Below are positions 1 to 11,363 of a stretch of DNA of 64,000 nt, piece after piece. The stretch's first letter is position 1. Each line of letters starts with the position of its first letter. The DNA is from Aspidiotus rigidus (Eukaryota > Arthropoda > Insecta > Hemiptera > Diaspididae), in NCBI GenBank assembly GCA_035079385.1, contig JAVHKY010000010.1, forward strand, positions 5,270,001-5,334,000, written 5' to 3'. A model generated the notes under the pieces. That model was not told where the DNA came from. It worked only from the letters and a program-made list of their open reading frames with translations, and searched no databases. The position numbers were made by a program, and so were the translations under genes.

Positions 1-1725
1 TGGACCGAACAACTTCAGCGAACGTATGCTCTGCACTTCAATTGCACGGATGCAAAAAAACGTTAGATGTATTCATGATTTCAGTTCTTCCAGATTTTTC
101 ATACAATTTCGTTTTCCAACGAGTGATTCCTTACTCTTGAGACCTAGACGAATAGAATGGCTACAGGGGAAGTGTATATTACTTTTTCTGACGTAAAAGT
201 AGCAAAAATTAGAACGTTCTCCCATCATTTCTCAAAATTCCTTATGACTGTATCACGACTGTATTGAATTTCGTTCGCACGTTTCAAATAGTATTTTGTT
301 ATTATTGACGTACTGCTCAAACGTATATTTTCTCATTAACGTGGAATTAAATAACCCAAATCTTCTACTTTCTGATCTAATACAAAATAATATTCACCAC
401 TCGAGTTGACACAACTCAACAACATTGAAAACAAAAATAAAAGAAAATTGTATCGATTGCAATCTTTTAATGAGTTATGAACAGACGTTATTACCAATAT
501 TTTCATTCATTAAAGCCATCTGTTTCTTAACATGTTTCGGAAAAAAGATAGGTTAAGAAATGGAAAATTCACTTTTGATCACCACCGCACGCCGTAACGG
601 TAAAACTCGAACGCAAATTCAACTTCATTTCATGATTTCACTTATTTCCATATCTAATGAACTTCGGAAAACACATTTTTTAAATACAACATTTGTAAGC
701 TCATCGGCAAGTTGAAAATAAATTTTATCGCGCACATGCAATATTGCCTTGTAAAGACGAGAACCTTAGATTTCTTGTTTTTTGTACTCCTCAATTCTTC
801 GAACACAGATAGAACAGAAAAAAAAAAAGACATGCGCTAATGTTTCAACAAATTTACATCGTATGACTTAAAATAAATCCAATCGATGAATCGAACAAAT
901 GCACGGTAAAAAAAATAGAAATGTAGTATTTCTTTCGAGTCACTTTGGTATCCTATTCAACTTTTTATGAAAAATTTCAACTCGACCTTCGTTACTGCGT
1001 AATTACTGCGCTACTAACTCCTTTTGCGTATCCCACAATGACTTCACCAATAAGCAAAAATTATTCGTTCTTGTTCTCATTCGATAAACACACCTAGCAT
1101 CGAAAACGATTTTCATTACGAGTATTTCTTAAAATGACCACATTACGCGTCGAAGGTCGGTTATCGTGACAAAATAAGCACTGCGACTGACGAGAGTAGA
1201 GAAAGAAATAACAGAGCTAAGTCGTTCTTTTCTGTTTGAGATCACGATAGAGCGATAGAAAATAGATATAAGATGAAGGAGTAAAAATGAGACACAGAAA
1301 AGAAACGATAACGATGTTACATCAATTCTTCGAACTTACAATTACTTTGAGTGAACCAACGAAATACAATTGCTTTTCTGAGCACTAAAAGAATTGACGA
1401 TACTCTTGTTCTGTTGTTTCTTTCTTCCACTCTTTGATCGGGTAATTTCGTCTGAACAGGAACGGCTCTTTGTCACGAAGATGCTGATTTTCTTTTTCAT
1501 ATGCTCCATAAAAACGTATTTTAGCTATACAATAATGAGAACGAGACAAATTATCAAAAATTTCGAGATTTGCACTTATCGATTAAATGACTATAAATCA
1601 AGGTATCCAGTAAAATAATATCGAACTGACGCCAGCGATACTCGAGCCAAAAAGATACCACATCTCTATTAAGTTGTACGGTTTGAAACGCTCGATTCGA
1701 ACACCAACGAAGAGGGCGAGTCCCA
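1..1725. other. Intergenic, no gene recognised
   Basis: AT-rich sequence without a convincing coding exon, RNA gene or mobile-element end on either strand. The short open frames lack splice context or recognisable protein similarity. The right edge is the 3' side of the minus-strand SEC11 gene, so part of this stretch should hold its 3' untranslated region. Confidence 0.5.
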
Positions 1726-2627
1726 TTATTCCCGATGAAGCAGAACATATATTCCTAGACATGCTAGAACAGCGTACTACAAACACATAAATTGAAACAA
1801 AAATTCTGACTATATACAAATAATGACACACGAAAAATCCTAAGCTAAATAAGGAAGCCACATACTTTCACTTTTGGATATTCGTTCATATAGATAGTAA
1901 CCAAACCGATGTAGGGTAAGAAACCTTGAGCTCGACCGACCACGTCTTCTTTGGTTAACCACTTTTGGCCGGGAGCGTACAACCCTCGATCATCAACGTA
2001 ATTATTATCTCCTTTCGTTAGAAATTTGATGGTTCCGTTACTCCTGCAAGTATAAATATTCGGCAAATAAATACCAACGTCTAGCTCAAAAGCAGATCGT
2101 GAAAAAAATCCCTTACTTTTCATGCAATTTGAGAACACGATGTACAATAGGAATATCTCTTCCTTCGATCTTAAACACAACAATTTCACCGGCTCGAATA
2201 GGAATCTCTTTATTGTTTGTAAGGAAAAGTAAATCTCCACGATGGAACGCCGGTTCCATACTACCGCTAAAGGACAAAAAAGAATGGGATCGTATAAAAC
2301 ATATGAAATTAAAGTGCTCTAACTCGAGTAAATATTGAGTCGCTTGCCTTAGAACGACTACAATAGGACTCTCACTACCGGTCACGACCATCAAACCTTT
2401 CCACAACATCAATGCAGACGAAACGATCATTCCAAAACTGAGTACTTGATATAGGAACTGTAACATAACGAATTAGCAGTTTAAATCTAGGTCACACGAT
2501 GAGTCAGAAGTATTTTGAGAATAAAATAATTGCATTACAAGGCAATTATCCATTCTGAGAATGATTTAACTTCATTTACCTGTCGTTTATTCATCCGCTT
2601 TATTTCTTCCAGCGTACCTTGAATCAT
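1726..2627 (-). CDS. SEC11A: Signal peptidase complex catalytic subunit SEC11
   Basis: Membrane-bound serine protease of the endoplasmic reticulum that removes signal peptides from nascent secretory proteins. I assembled five exons on the minus strand: 2627-2580, 2457-2348, 2266-2117, 2043-1866 and 1776-1726. All junction phases agree and give 178 residues, against 179 in the human protein as I recall it. The start is chosen because the peptide runs [16 protein letters not shown] into [14 protein letters not shown], the usual N-terminal amphipathic stretch and membrane anchor. The catalytic serine lies in SGSMEP (about Ser55), the base histidine in IPIVHRV (about His95), and KGDNN follows (about Asp115). 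The C-terminal hydrophobic segment ends in VLLHRE, typical of the family. Intron 2 (2347-2267) begins with GC rather than GT (AAG then GCAAGC); the other three start with GT. It lies head to head with LYRM2. Frames are open and consensus residues are kept, so it should be functional. Confidence 0.96.
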
Positions 2628-3176
2628 GGTTGTGCTGTTTCTAATAAATAAGGAAAGAGAACGGAGACGAAGCAATAAATTTATGAAATTTGAATATTAT
2701 TCTCGGTGCTAAAGCATTACGATTAAAACTACACGTCAGTTCTCATTCAGTAGTCTGAATATTTTCATACGTGTTGGAAGTAGATTGTTTGTTGATAAGC
2801 CGGCCCAATTAGCGAAAAAAATTTCGCTTCAACGCCAACCACGATAACAAATAGGGTGCTACGTAACGTATCTCGGTAGTAATGAAACGCCATCTTGTTA
2901 GGAAACAGCGATTTGGAGAAAAGGATATCTTGCTCATCAAGTAACATCGTTCAAAGAGCCTATTTCTCCGGTTTCAATTGAGAAGGACATCGTGATAGCG
3001 CATGTCGGCTTCCAAGCTCGAATTCTGATTCTACAGAAACATTGATAAGAGAGCTTTTCCCTTTTCGAAACCAAAGTCATATTATGATATTACAGAACTT
3101 TGGTCTGGTTTCTAGAACATTGGAATTTTACTAGAATGTCAATTCCCTCTTCAAAAATAGTTACAAGCTGACAAAA
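2628..3176. promoter_or_regulatory. Shared upstream region of SEC11 and LYRM2
   Basis: About 550 bp separates the start codons of two divergently transcribed housekeeping genes, so both promoters and both 5' untranslated regions should lie here. I see no clear TATA box or CpG island. A minus-strand frame of 60 codons inside it (2947-2765) has a hydrophobic middle but no family resemblance I trust. The promoter role is inferred from gene arrangement only. Confidence 0.4.
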
Positions 3177-3608
3177 ATGAGCAGAAGTACTGATAAGATT
3201 CTCAATTTGAAACAGGTTAGGAAGAGAAACTTCAGCTAATATTTTGGTTAGTTACTTTGATCTTCTTGTGAAAAGAACTCATTTTGATCACTTGCTCCTG
3301 TTTTCTTCTTAGTTCCTCCATAGGCAACAAGTTCTCAGACTGTATCGCACTATCCTGAAAACTGTGCGAAAAGTTCCCGACCAGGACAACCAACTGTACC
3401 TTCAAGAATGGGCGAAAAAGGGTTTCCACGATCATCAGCATTTGACCGATCCAGTGCGTGAGAAATAGTGAAATTTTATTATTTTGGTGGTATTCGAAAA
3501 TCATTGATCGTAATCCTTATCTTCTCACAGTATATAATCCAGAGCCAATTAAAGTATGCAGAAAGTATACTCAACGAATTACGACAAAGTTTAGAGCTGA
3601 GTAAATGA
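3177..3608 (+). CDS. LYRM2: LYR motif-containing protein 2 (LYRM2)
   Basis: Small mitochondrial matrix protein of the LYR family, which binds acyl carrier protein and assists assembly of respiratory complexes. Three exons on the plus strand: 3177-3215 (MSRSTDKILNLKQ, donor CAG then GTTAGG), 3313-3453 (starts FLHRQQVLRLYRTILKTVRK after TTCTTAG) and 3531-3608 (after TTCTCACAG, ends LRQSLELSK and a stop). The total is 85 residues, against 88 for human LYRM2 as I recall it. The defining LYR tripeptide sits in VLRLYRT, followed by the conserved YLQEWAKKGF helix that matches YLKDWAREEF in vertebrates. The second donor is the least certain: I used GTGCGT after CCA because it keeps the frame into exon 3, although GTGAGA four bases on is a stronger signal. 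The gene is divergent to SEC11. Confidence 0.88.
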
Positions 3609-5570
3609 TCAAACGTGATCGAATCATCCGGTGAACAGGTAAAATTAATTTTTTTGAGGTATCACAGGACTTATGACATTATCGTTATTTCGCAGGACCC
3701 CTAGAAATGAGAGTAGTGAACTCCATTTCACAAACTCCGTAATTTTTAATCACGTTTTGAGACAAAATTTGGATATCAATTTTAATAATTATGGAAGTAT
3801 GTATAAAAATATTACTTATTTCGAAGCATAGAAGGAATTTTTATCTTGGGTGGACCCATTATTATCTATTCTATAATAGTACTACCATTTCTCTTCTTCA
3901 TGAACTTTTTGAAATGCTTATTTATTTTCGTCTTTTTTGGTAAATTGAGAAAACAGGCAGAAATTAATTAATTTTTTCGCTCCTAAGGACATTTAGAGCC
4001 AAGAGATTTACTCTTGGTAACAAAATACTGTCTTTTGATTTTCAACGAAATCTACCGACAAATAATGATCGAATTCAAGTTGTATTCAGCTAACGTTGCA
4101 ATCTTGTCTACAAGAAATTCTTTCAACTTTCTTGATTGGAGAAATCAAATTCATCATTCAAAATCAATTTACTGAGTACAAAAGCATTATCGAAATGGAA
4201 TCAACAATAATCACATGACTTCGTTGAAATCGTTTCATTCCAGAAATGAAGTGACAATATCTCGGGAACAGGAAACGAAAAACTTACTATTTGGTGAAAG
4301 TTACGAAAAAGAAGACAGGTGACATGGTGGTCGACTTTCTATTGCACTCGATTTTTCTTCCGCATTTAAAGTACAGGGTCATTATTTTGAATTCCGCCTT
4401 TCTGAAAATTTCTCTTGCTCCGCTGCTTACCTTGAATCCTCTGTTCTTGAATTATTCAAACTTTAGAAATTTCTGGTGTTGGTTCATCCCAACGATAATG
4501 AAGAATATTAAACTGTACAAAAATAAAAAGGTGTTTGAACGAAAAACAGCATTAAAAAATATTATCTAATAGAACGAAATAATGAGTTGTGGTAACAAAA
4601 AGGACACTCGAAATTTTCAACTGTTCTTCCGAGATGAGAAGAAAAATACAATAACTTTTTAGTGTTTTCTCAAGAAAACAGAAAAAAATAGATTTTTCAG
4701 TACTTGAAGGTTTCCTGCATCTTCGAAATTCATTATTTTTTGAATTTTTTTTAAATAATTTCGATCACTCCTTTTTTTTGTCGGTAATTACGGGAAATAT
4801 TTTCAATTGTCCATGAATTCAGTCTACGGTTTCTTTTCTCTTGTCAAGATCTGGAATCCAAAAGATCTGAAGTTTTTTTTCTTACCGAGATTTAGTACTT
4901 ACTCAAGAGATTTGAATTGCTTTTTTTTGTCAAGATCTACGCATGATAAGATTCGAATCTTTTCGTTCTAGTCAGATTTGGAATTCAATTTTTCATTCCA
5001 TAATTTTTAAAATTGATTATTTACTCCAAATACTGTGTCGAAATTTCTTTCAAGGAATACTATTTTTTTTTTTTTTTCAGATGATTAGAAGCGGTTGGAA
5101 ACAAGTGTAATATGATCATTAGTTTCAAGATTTGCAATGGACTGCATATCAAACCAGAATAACGTGGCGATTTTGGAGGAATTCCCATTCTTCGAAAAGA
5201 TTCGAGATAAATTTTATTCATCGTATCACTGTGACAACAATAATCGTTATTGTAATGAACAACGAGGATGATCAAAATCCACTCTGTTACGTTTCGGCTC
5301 TTCTCCCGATGACGACCAAATTGAATGCTCGATGATGGAATGACTATATTCTTTGTATTTGGAAACTGCTTAATATTCTCAATCGATTATGGCCAACTCC
5401 ACTACCTGAGATGCAAGACTTCCATTGTAGTTATCATAATTAACTTCATTTGTTTTGAAATTTAACAAATTAAATTGATGAACAATATTGTCACAATTTG
5501 TTTTTAAAGTTTTCTACTCAGTCATCTTCACTGCTTCGTTTACGCAATTATGCTATTTTTGATTTCGGTG
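3609..5570. other. Intergenic, no gene recognised
   Basis: AT-rich, with several poly-T runs. A strong acceptor-like tract (T-run then CAG) at about 5063-5081 precedes 40-50 codons open in more than one frame near 5100-5270, but no family is recognisable and no partner exon was found. A frame at 4291-4569 has low-complexity composition. Confidence 0.4.
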
Positions 5571-6204
5571 CCGCCACATTGCGGCCCAAATTGTAATTTT
5601 CATCCAAATTGCGGCCCAAAAAAATCATTGATACATCCAAATTGCGTCCCAGAAGACAACTGAATTGCGTCCCGCAGAGGAAAAAAGACAACTGAATTGC
5701 GTCCCAAAAAAATTTATTATGCATGAACATAGTTACTGTTTCTTAGGTAAAAATTTTCGCGATAAACGTTTCACATAAGTGAATCTATCAATGATACCAC
5801 ATTCAAAGTCGTTCATAGCGTCACGAATGAATTCCTCTTTGGTGATTCGTTTTTTACTCGGTTTTACGGTATTGACTGACAGAATTTTTGTGTACGTACT
5901 TTCTTGCTTTTCGAGCAGCGCGTCAATGAGAAGAAAAATATTCGGATGGCTTTGATAGAACATTTGGTTTATATACTATTGAAAGACTCGCAGGCGTTTG
6001 TAGTCCGTCCAATGTCATTACTGTACTTGGCCCATATATGAGGAGGGAGCATCAGAACGATTCCTTTTCTTTGGCCGCAATTCAGATGTACAATTCCGTT
6101 TTTTCGGCCGCAATTCAGATGTACAATTTTTTTTTTCGGCCGCAATTCAGATGTCTTAATTCTTTTTCCCGGCCGCAATTAAGATGTCCTGTTTGGCCGC
6201 AATT
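5571..6204. mobile_element. Decayed MULE-type element with inverted motif arrays
   Basis: A fragment of MULE transposase is bracketed by two arrays of the same short motif in opposite orientation. The left side carries ATTGCGGCCC or ATTGCGTCCC five times (motif cores near 5581, 5611, 5644, 5667, 5699). The right side carries the reverse complement GGCCGCAATT five times (6073, 6106, 6138, 6171, 6195). Spacing is about 32 bp, with one shorter interval of 23-24 bp on each side. This fits a transposon whose terminal inverted repeats are built from tandem subunits. No target duplication could be fixed, so the outer limits are approximate. Confidence 0.6.
5733..6056 (-). pseudogene. MULE transposase fragment, frameshifted
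   Basis: Two minus-strand frames follow one another. The first contains PPHIWAKYSNDIGRTTNACE and ends at 5969; the second starts with FYQSHPNIFLLIDALLEKQE at about 5963. Together they read as the segment after the catalytic domain of MULE (Mutator-like) transposases, where an RTTNxxESF motif is followed by HPNIxxxIxxLxxxE. The frame break between them and the lack of upstream catalytic residues show it is a relic. Its upstream reading frame runs into the right-hand motif array, which is not coding. Confidence 0.65.
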
Positions 6205-6212
6205 TGGATGCA

Positions 6213-7533
6213 GCCTTTGATTTTCGGGTTTGAAATCTTGAAATTTGCTCTTGGCCTATACTTCAAATTATCCTTTACGCTGCGAAAAAGCCATCATCAC
6301 TTGTTTCAGAAAGGTTCTCGACAACATCTGGCTTCATCACTTTGTCTTTCTCTCTGCATCATGAACAGCTGGTTACAACAGATGAACGCGAGATCGGAAT
6401 TTGTGGGTAAACAATATACAAGCAATGATACTATCCTACTTGTTATGAGTAAAAGTCAAATCCAGCGTGTTGTCTTGTAAAACCACACGTATTTCATGGC
6501 TTTGCATGCACCTACTACGTATGGTAAACAAAATTACACAATCAAGGAATTGATATTTCTGCAAATTAATTGGTAGGAACATCCTTAAAAAGCAGATTGT
6601 CAAGCTTGAACGAGCCGTCTCCTACTGCATATATCTTTCATTCAAAATTCCGTGTTTATAACTACGTGAATCTTTTCTTCATTGAAATTAATGGACAATA
6701 GTGTGATTAGAGGAATGCGATCAGCAATGTAGAAATTCAAAGTCCTATTAGGAAAGGAGCTGCAAACAGCTCGAAAGCTCACTGGCCAAATTTTTTCTGA
6801 ATTTACCAAATATTGTTGATGCATTTGCAATATGAAAGGCCAATTTCACGAATAGATGGCGAAAAACTTCCGCGATCTGTTTCTTTTTCAGCTTCCGAAT
6901 CGATCTCGTTTTTCGTCAATTTATTCTTTCTCAGCCTTTCGATAGTACAAAGTTCAATTCATCGCTGGATGAGTCAATGGAGTGTTCTGTCGAATTTTTG
7001 TCTCCTCGTGAAGTTTCTGTTACTGTTTTCACCTGTTCAGTTTTTCACAAGCTTTGTTTTGAAACGATGTGCGTTTAACCAACAAGTCGTCGACATAGAT
7101 TTAGAACTTATTTGAGAGATATGAGTAAGATGTTTTTTTCAGGCAGACGATCGACTAAATTGTACTCGCCTACCGGTATAAGGTGTGAATGTTTCCTGAA
7201 CCAGGACGAATAAAACGATTTTTCGACGTCGTGTCCTCCCCCAAAATAACGAACATCAAAACTTTCGTTTTCGTTTTAAACCTCAAAATATTTCACATCA
7301 CTCCTATATGAAACAATAACGAAAACTCCCACGCTGAGAGCACGAAATAGCTTAATTATAGGTATTAGCAACTCAATAGTCTGTAGGTATAGGCCTACCC
7401 ATTTCGTCTCGCCTACATTAGGTCGTGTGGAGGCCTACACAGCTGGACAAACCAATTTCTCAGAATCTTAGGTATCTTTATAACGGTTGCAGCGAGGCCA
7501 ACTTTCTAATTTTTCTTGCAAATCTAATGATAC
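6213..7533. other. Intergenic, no gene recognised
   Basis: Short frames occur (6184-6480 and 6813-7115 plus), but they have no recognisable domain or splice partners. The sequence may include degraded transposon material up to the 5' breakpoint of the gypsy fragment. Confidence 0.35.
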
Positions 7534-8246
7534 AGTCACGTGACATCAAACGTTCTAGTATAGTCATAAAAGAGTTCATTATACATGGGCTGCCATACAC
7601 TGTAGTAACAGATAACGCTACATATTTCACGTCCAATGAATTTTCACAGTTTTATGAAGCATGTGGTATCACCCACATAACTTCCCCTCCAGATTTTCCA
7701 GCAACCAATGGCATTGCAGAACGGACAGTCCAAACGTTAAAGAAGAAACTTTTAAAGATGCTTAGTGAAAACCCAACAAATTTATATGAGAAGATACAAC
7801 AAATTGTGTTCCAGTATCGCTGTACTCCACTTGAATGTGGTCAAACGCCTGCCGAACGACATTTTGGTCGTCAATTACGAACTCGGTTACACTTGCTAAA
7901 ACCAGAAACCACTGACCGTACAGAATATAATGCTGATGCCAAAAAGCATATCAGGACTTTTAAAGTTGGTGATCAAGTCCTTTCCAGAAATTATCATGGG
8001 TCAGCTAAATGGAAAAAAGCATCAATTGTCAAGGTACTGGGTTATCAAACATATTTAGTTCGTCTGCCATCAAATCAAATACTCAAGCGCCATATAAACC
8101 AATTAAGAAGTTCCTCAATCTCTAAATCATCAATAACTCCATCACCATCACCAAATGGCAGCAAGAAGAAAGTAACAATTACTGAACCAACAGAACTTCG
8201 TAGATCATTACGTGAAAAGAAAAGACCAGTACGTCTATCTTTATAA
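7534..8246 (+). pseudogene. Ty3/gypsy integrase, C-terminal part (truncated retroelement)
   Basis: This is the 3' part of the pol gene of a Ty3/gypsy LTR retrotransposon; integrase inserts element cDNA into the genome. The frame keeps the second and third catalytic positions of the DDE core (VVTDNATYF and GIAERTVQTLKKK), then the usual C-terminal region with QYRCTPLECGQTPAE and VGDQVLSRNY. The first catalytic aspartate, the zinc-binding domain, RT and protease are absent: similarity starts abruptly near 7534, although the frame stays open back to about 7425 with unrelated residues. No 5' LTR is visible, so the copy is 5'-truncated or recombined. The downstream context (purine tract and LTR start) fits its 3' end. 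Confidence 0.85.
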
Positions 8247-8453
8247 AACGCTTACTCAAGTCTTAATATTTTGCAGCACCCCATTTAAAAAATTAATTGA
8301 ACACATTGTGTCAATTTTTTGCTTTCTTTATTTTGTAATGACGTTATTATCTCCAAAAAAAAAAAAAAAAAAAAAATGCAATTATAAGTTAAGATTTTTT
8401 TTTTTCCATGTATTACTATTATGATTATTATTATTTTTCACGAGGGGGTGACT

Positions 8454-8793
8454 GTTATGACTATATCTATGGTTAGCTTATTGGCAACACTGCTCTACGC
8501 AGCAATCATTATCATCATTATTAATTGCATTACTATTATTATTATGGACTGTACTGTTCTCGTTTATTATTGGAATATATTCATTCTCCACTAATCTTAA
8601 CAGAGTGTAATATATAAGCACACATTTTATTTTTCGAAAAAAAAAAATGTGTGAATGTATCACACTTTTGTGACTACTCATACTTCTCTCATCTTTTTAC
8701 CCGTAATTTCTGTGGCTCTTGTAGAACCCTTTCTGTTTACTCGTTTTGAGTGTCTCTTTTTTCAATATAAAATTCATTTACATCACTGAGTGA
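8454..8793 (+). repeat. Probable 3' LTR of the gypsy fragment
   Basis: A purine-rich stretch (GAGGGGGTGA) just before 8454 looks like a polypurine tract and is followed by TGTTATGACTATATCTATGG, a TG start common in gypsy LTRs. The region shows an internal poly-A/T hairpin near 8630-8655. The end near ATTTACATCA is a guess, because there is no second LTR to compare with. Confidence 0.5.
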
Positions 8794-9432
8794 GAAAGCA
8801 ATTTAAAAATTGAAACCTTGTTCTGGATGTTATGAAGAAGATGGCTTCCTCGATTGCAAGAAGTCGTGCAGCCGGTATAGGAATTATCTACGTTCGATTG
8901 TTCAAAAAATGCAAATTCAGTTCACATAAATAATCCACACTCCAAGTTTCTTTGTCATTTGATATCCATGTGAAATTACTAGGGACGTCAATCTAGGACT
9001 TTTCACCTGTCCATGAATAGTAATCTCTTGGATTTAAATATATAATGAATTCCTCGGTGGCTCACGACCTGTCAAATCAACAGGAAGCTGAACAGAATTC
9101 ACTGATACAACAAATGCGTAAATCGATTCCTGAGATTAATTACTTACTAAGATATAATTGGATCAAAGAAGATATTATGAAATTAGGGTCTACTTGTTGT
9201 ATCTAATTTAATACAGCGCTCCTAGCGCCCGTCAATATATTGTGTCAATCTATGCAACCTGTTATCAAAAGTATCAATTACAGTTTTCTATCAACTCATT
9301 GAATAAGGTTGTCGTCAATTGACCTACCCAAATATAAAAGGTCTCTACAATGAATTTTTGAATTTGAATTGTGAGAACAGCTGAGTAAAGTCAGCAGAAA
9401 CGCAGGCCTTGTCTTATACAATAGTATATTTC
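8794..9432. other. Intergenic, no gene recognised
   Basis: No exon, RNA gene or element end is supported. A 33-codon frame near 8831 has no known similarity. Confidence 0.35.
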
Positions 9433-9547
9433 ATGACAAGGTGCGAAAGCGACATTTTGAGTGACGAGCTCGGTGTAGTTGCGACGCGAGTCGAAGACGA
9501 GCGGAGCAAGCCGAACGAGTCACTCGAGTCGCTTCGCTCCTTGTCTT
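9433..9547. repeat. CpG-rich imperfect palindrome
   Basis: The ends GACAAGGTGCGAAAGCGAC and its near reverse complement GTCGCTTCGCTCCTTGTC enclose a CG-rich centre and would fold into a hairpin of about 110 bp. It resembles a miniature inverted-repeat element, but no target duplication is evident. Confidence 0.5.
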
Positions 9548-9753
9548 GGAAGATTTTTTTTATAACGACGGCTACGAGTGTGCGTTTTTTGTTTTGTCGT
9601 CAACTCGTCACCGGGTCGCCGTCACACGCAATTTCTCCTGCTGCTTCGTGAGTACAATTCAATTCATGCGTGCAACATAGAACATTATCACTCACTATCG
9701 ATATTGGAGCAATGCGGCGCAGCTGGTAGTGCAATGGCTTGCGAAGTTAGGAG

Positions 9754-10533
9754 CAGGGCCGGCGAACATCCAGGTGCCACAGGTGCGCTTGCACCTGGTG
9801 AAAAATTGAAAATTTTCTTGAAATTCTTGAAATAATAATCAGTATACTTCGGAAGAGTTAATTTCTTTTTACGGTACGGAACATTTTGATTCTGATCGTC
9901 TAACTCTACATCGTGATGTGGTCTATGACCTTATGAAAAACTCCCCTCTAGAATATGGTGTTCCAAAAAGTCTCGCAGATGTGGTTCATTTTTTGAGAAA
10001 AAATCAACATGTTCTGAATTTGGTTCCTGAAATGACGAAATTAATTCGGATATTGTTGACCATCCCCGTTTCCTCGTGTACGTGCGAACGTTCCTTCTCT
10101 GCTATGCGTAGATTAAAATCATATTTGAGATCGACAATGAAGGCAGAAAGGTTAAATCACGTGGGTATACTGAACATCCACCGAGACCTTGTGTCAGAAA
10201 TTGATATCGACGATTTGTTGAACGAGTTCATTAATAAGACTCAAGTCCGAATGAACACTTTTGCACGATAAATGAATGTAAACTTTTTAGTATTTACCTT
10301 TTTGTTATTTCATTTTCGCAGTGGGAAATTTTTATATAAAAGAATAGATTAAACTTGAATTCAACATTTTTTCAACTTTTTAAGTTATTGAAACGAACAT
10401 TTTACAACCCTTGATACCCATAATATTATACATATATGGAGGTGATTTAGAGAGGCGCGGGGAGCATTTTCAGGGGGGCAAAAAAAATTTTTTCAGTTGC
10501 ACCTGGTGAACAGATTGGAAAGTGCCGGGCCTG
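9754..10533 (+). mobile_element. hAT element with 8-bp target duplication
   Basis: Termini CAGGGCCGGC (9754-9763) and GCCGGGCCTG (10524-10533) are inverted with one mismatch. GTTAGGAG flanks both ends (9746-9753 and 10534-10541), the 8-bp duplication expected for hAT. Subterminal CCAGGTGC/GCACCTGG motifs occur at both ends. At 780 bp with only the C-terminal part of a transposase, it is an internally deleted, non-autonomous copy. Confidence 0.93.
9831..10271 (+). pseudogene. hAT transposase, C-terminal dimerisation domain
   Basis: The frame opens right after a stop near 9830 and runs to 10271. It contains IRILLTIPVSSCTCERSFSA and MRRLKSYLRSTM, the signature of the hAT C-terminal dimerisation region, in the arrangement typical of ZMYM1-like hAT transposases. 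The catalytic core is missing, so the fragment cannot transpose by itself. It ends with an intact stop inside the element. Confidence 0.9.
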
Positions 10534-10863
10534 GTTAGGAGTGCGTGGTTCGAGCCCCGATCGGGGAGACAAAAAAAAAATAATAAAGAGAAGATGACCG
10601 TCCAGAATGGAGCGGGCAGAAAAGTGTAAATTATTCAGGGTGGTAATGTAGCAAGCGGGCGGTAAAATGAGAGAAGCCGATAGAAAAGTAAATAGACGAC
10701 CTGCAAAGTAGATGAATTCTCAAACATCTACTTTCGCGCCTAAAATCAACCAACAAAAAACGCACTTTCGTAGCAGGAGTTATAAAAAATATTTTTGCCC
10801 TAGTCTAGCATCGGCAATCTTCATTTTTCCAAGAATGTTCCTTATTGCCTCCTTAGTCCTTAC

Positions 10864-11355
10864 TATAGATACCTAAAAGAGACAAGATAGCTAACTCTCC
10901 ATATGCGCTGTGTTAAAATTCGGTACCCGATTTTTGTCGAGCTAATTTACGTGCCGAGAGATAGCGCCACTGTATTGTAGGACTAAGTTAACATTGCGCT
11001 TATGGACATTTTTCAGTATTCATCAATTATCTCGGAAACCGTTTATTTTTACGAAAAAATGAAAAGAACAAAATTTATTCCCCTTGTAATTTCCTATCGT
11101 ATGAGACCTATTTCATATTTTGAAAAAAAAAAATTCAAAGTAGGTCTCATTTGATAGGAAATAACAAGGGGAATAAATTTTGTTCTCTTCATGTTTTCAT
11201 AAAAATGAACGGTTTCCGAGATAATTGATGAAAACTGAAAAACATCCATAAGCGCAATGTTAATTTAGCCCAAGAATACTGTGTCGCTGTGTTGGCGTGC
11301 GGTGGAACACTAGAACTAACGAAGTTAGCTATCTTGTCTCTTTTAGGTATCTATA
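10864..11355. mobile_element. Foldback element with 8-bp target duplication
   Basis: The outer 32 bp are perfect inverted repeats starting TATAGATACCTAAAAGAGAC, and inner arms (for example ATTCCCCTTGTAATTTCCTA against its complement) extend the palindrome over most of the 492 bp. GTCCTTAC flanks both sides (10856-10863 and 11356-11363). There is no coding capacity. An 8-bp duplication fits hAT or P-type mobilisation. Confidence 0.85.
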
Positions 11356-11363
11356 GTCCTTAC

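Larger units (their letters stand above)
9709..10585 (+). repeat. tRNA-derived SINE interrupted by a hAT element
   Basis: A pol III A-box-like stretch (GGCGCAGCTGGTAGTGC, from about 9716) lies left of the hAT insertion, and a perfect B box (GGTTCGAGCCC, 10547-10557) lies right of it. With the insertion and one target copy removed, box-to-box distance is about 43 nt, as in a tRNA. Acceptor-stem pairing is poor and an A-rich tail follows (about 10570), so a SINE head or tRNA pseudogene is more likely than a working tRNA. Confidence 0.7.

Noticed and set aside
1394..1618. 74-codon plus frame left of SEC11
   Set aside because: AT-rich composition and no similarity; expected by chance.
2765..2947. 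Small membrane protein between SEC11 and LYRM2
   Set aside because: One hydrophobic stretch only; resemblance to small respiratory subunits is too weak, and the region is the likely shared promoter.
5060..5335. Terminal exon after a poly-T acceptor
   Set aside because: Several frames are open for 40-70 codons, none with known similarity, and no upstream exon was found.
5571..6204. CRISPR-like spaced repeats
   Set aside because: About 32-bp spacing but only 10-bp motifs, inverted between sides and flanking a eukaryotic transposase relic; not a CRISPR array.
9709..10585. Intact tRNA gene split by the hAT element
   Set aside because: A and B boxes fit, but the acceptor stem does not pair and an A-rich tail follows, so a SINE or pseudogene is preferred.
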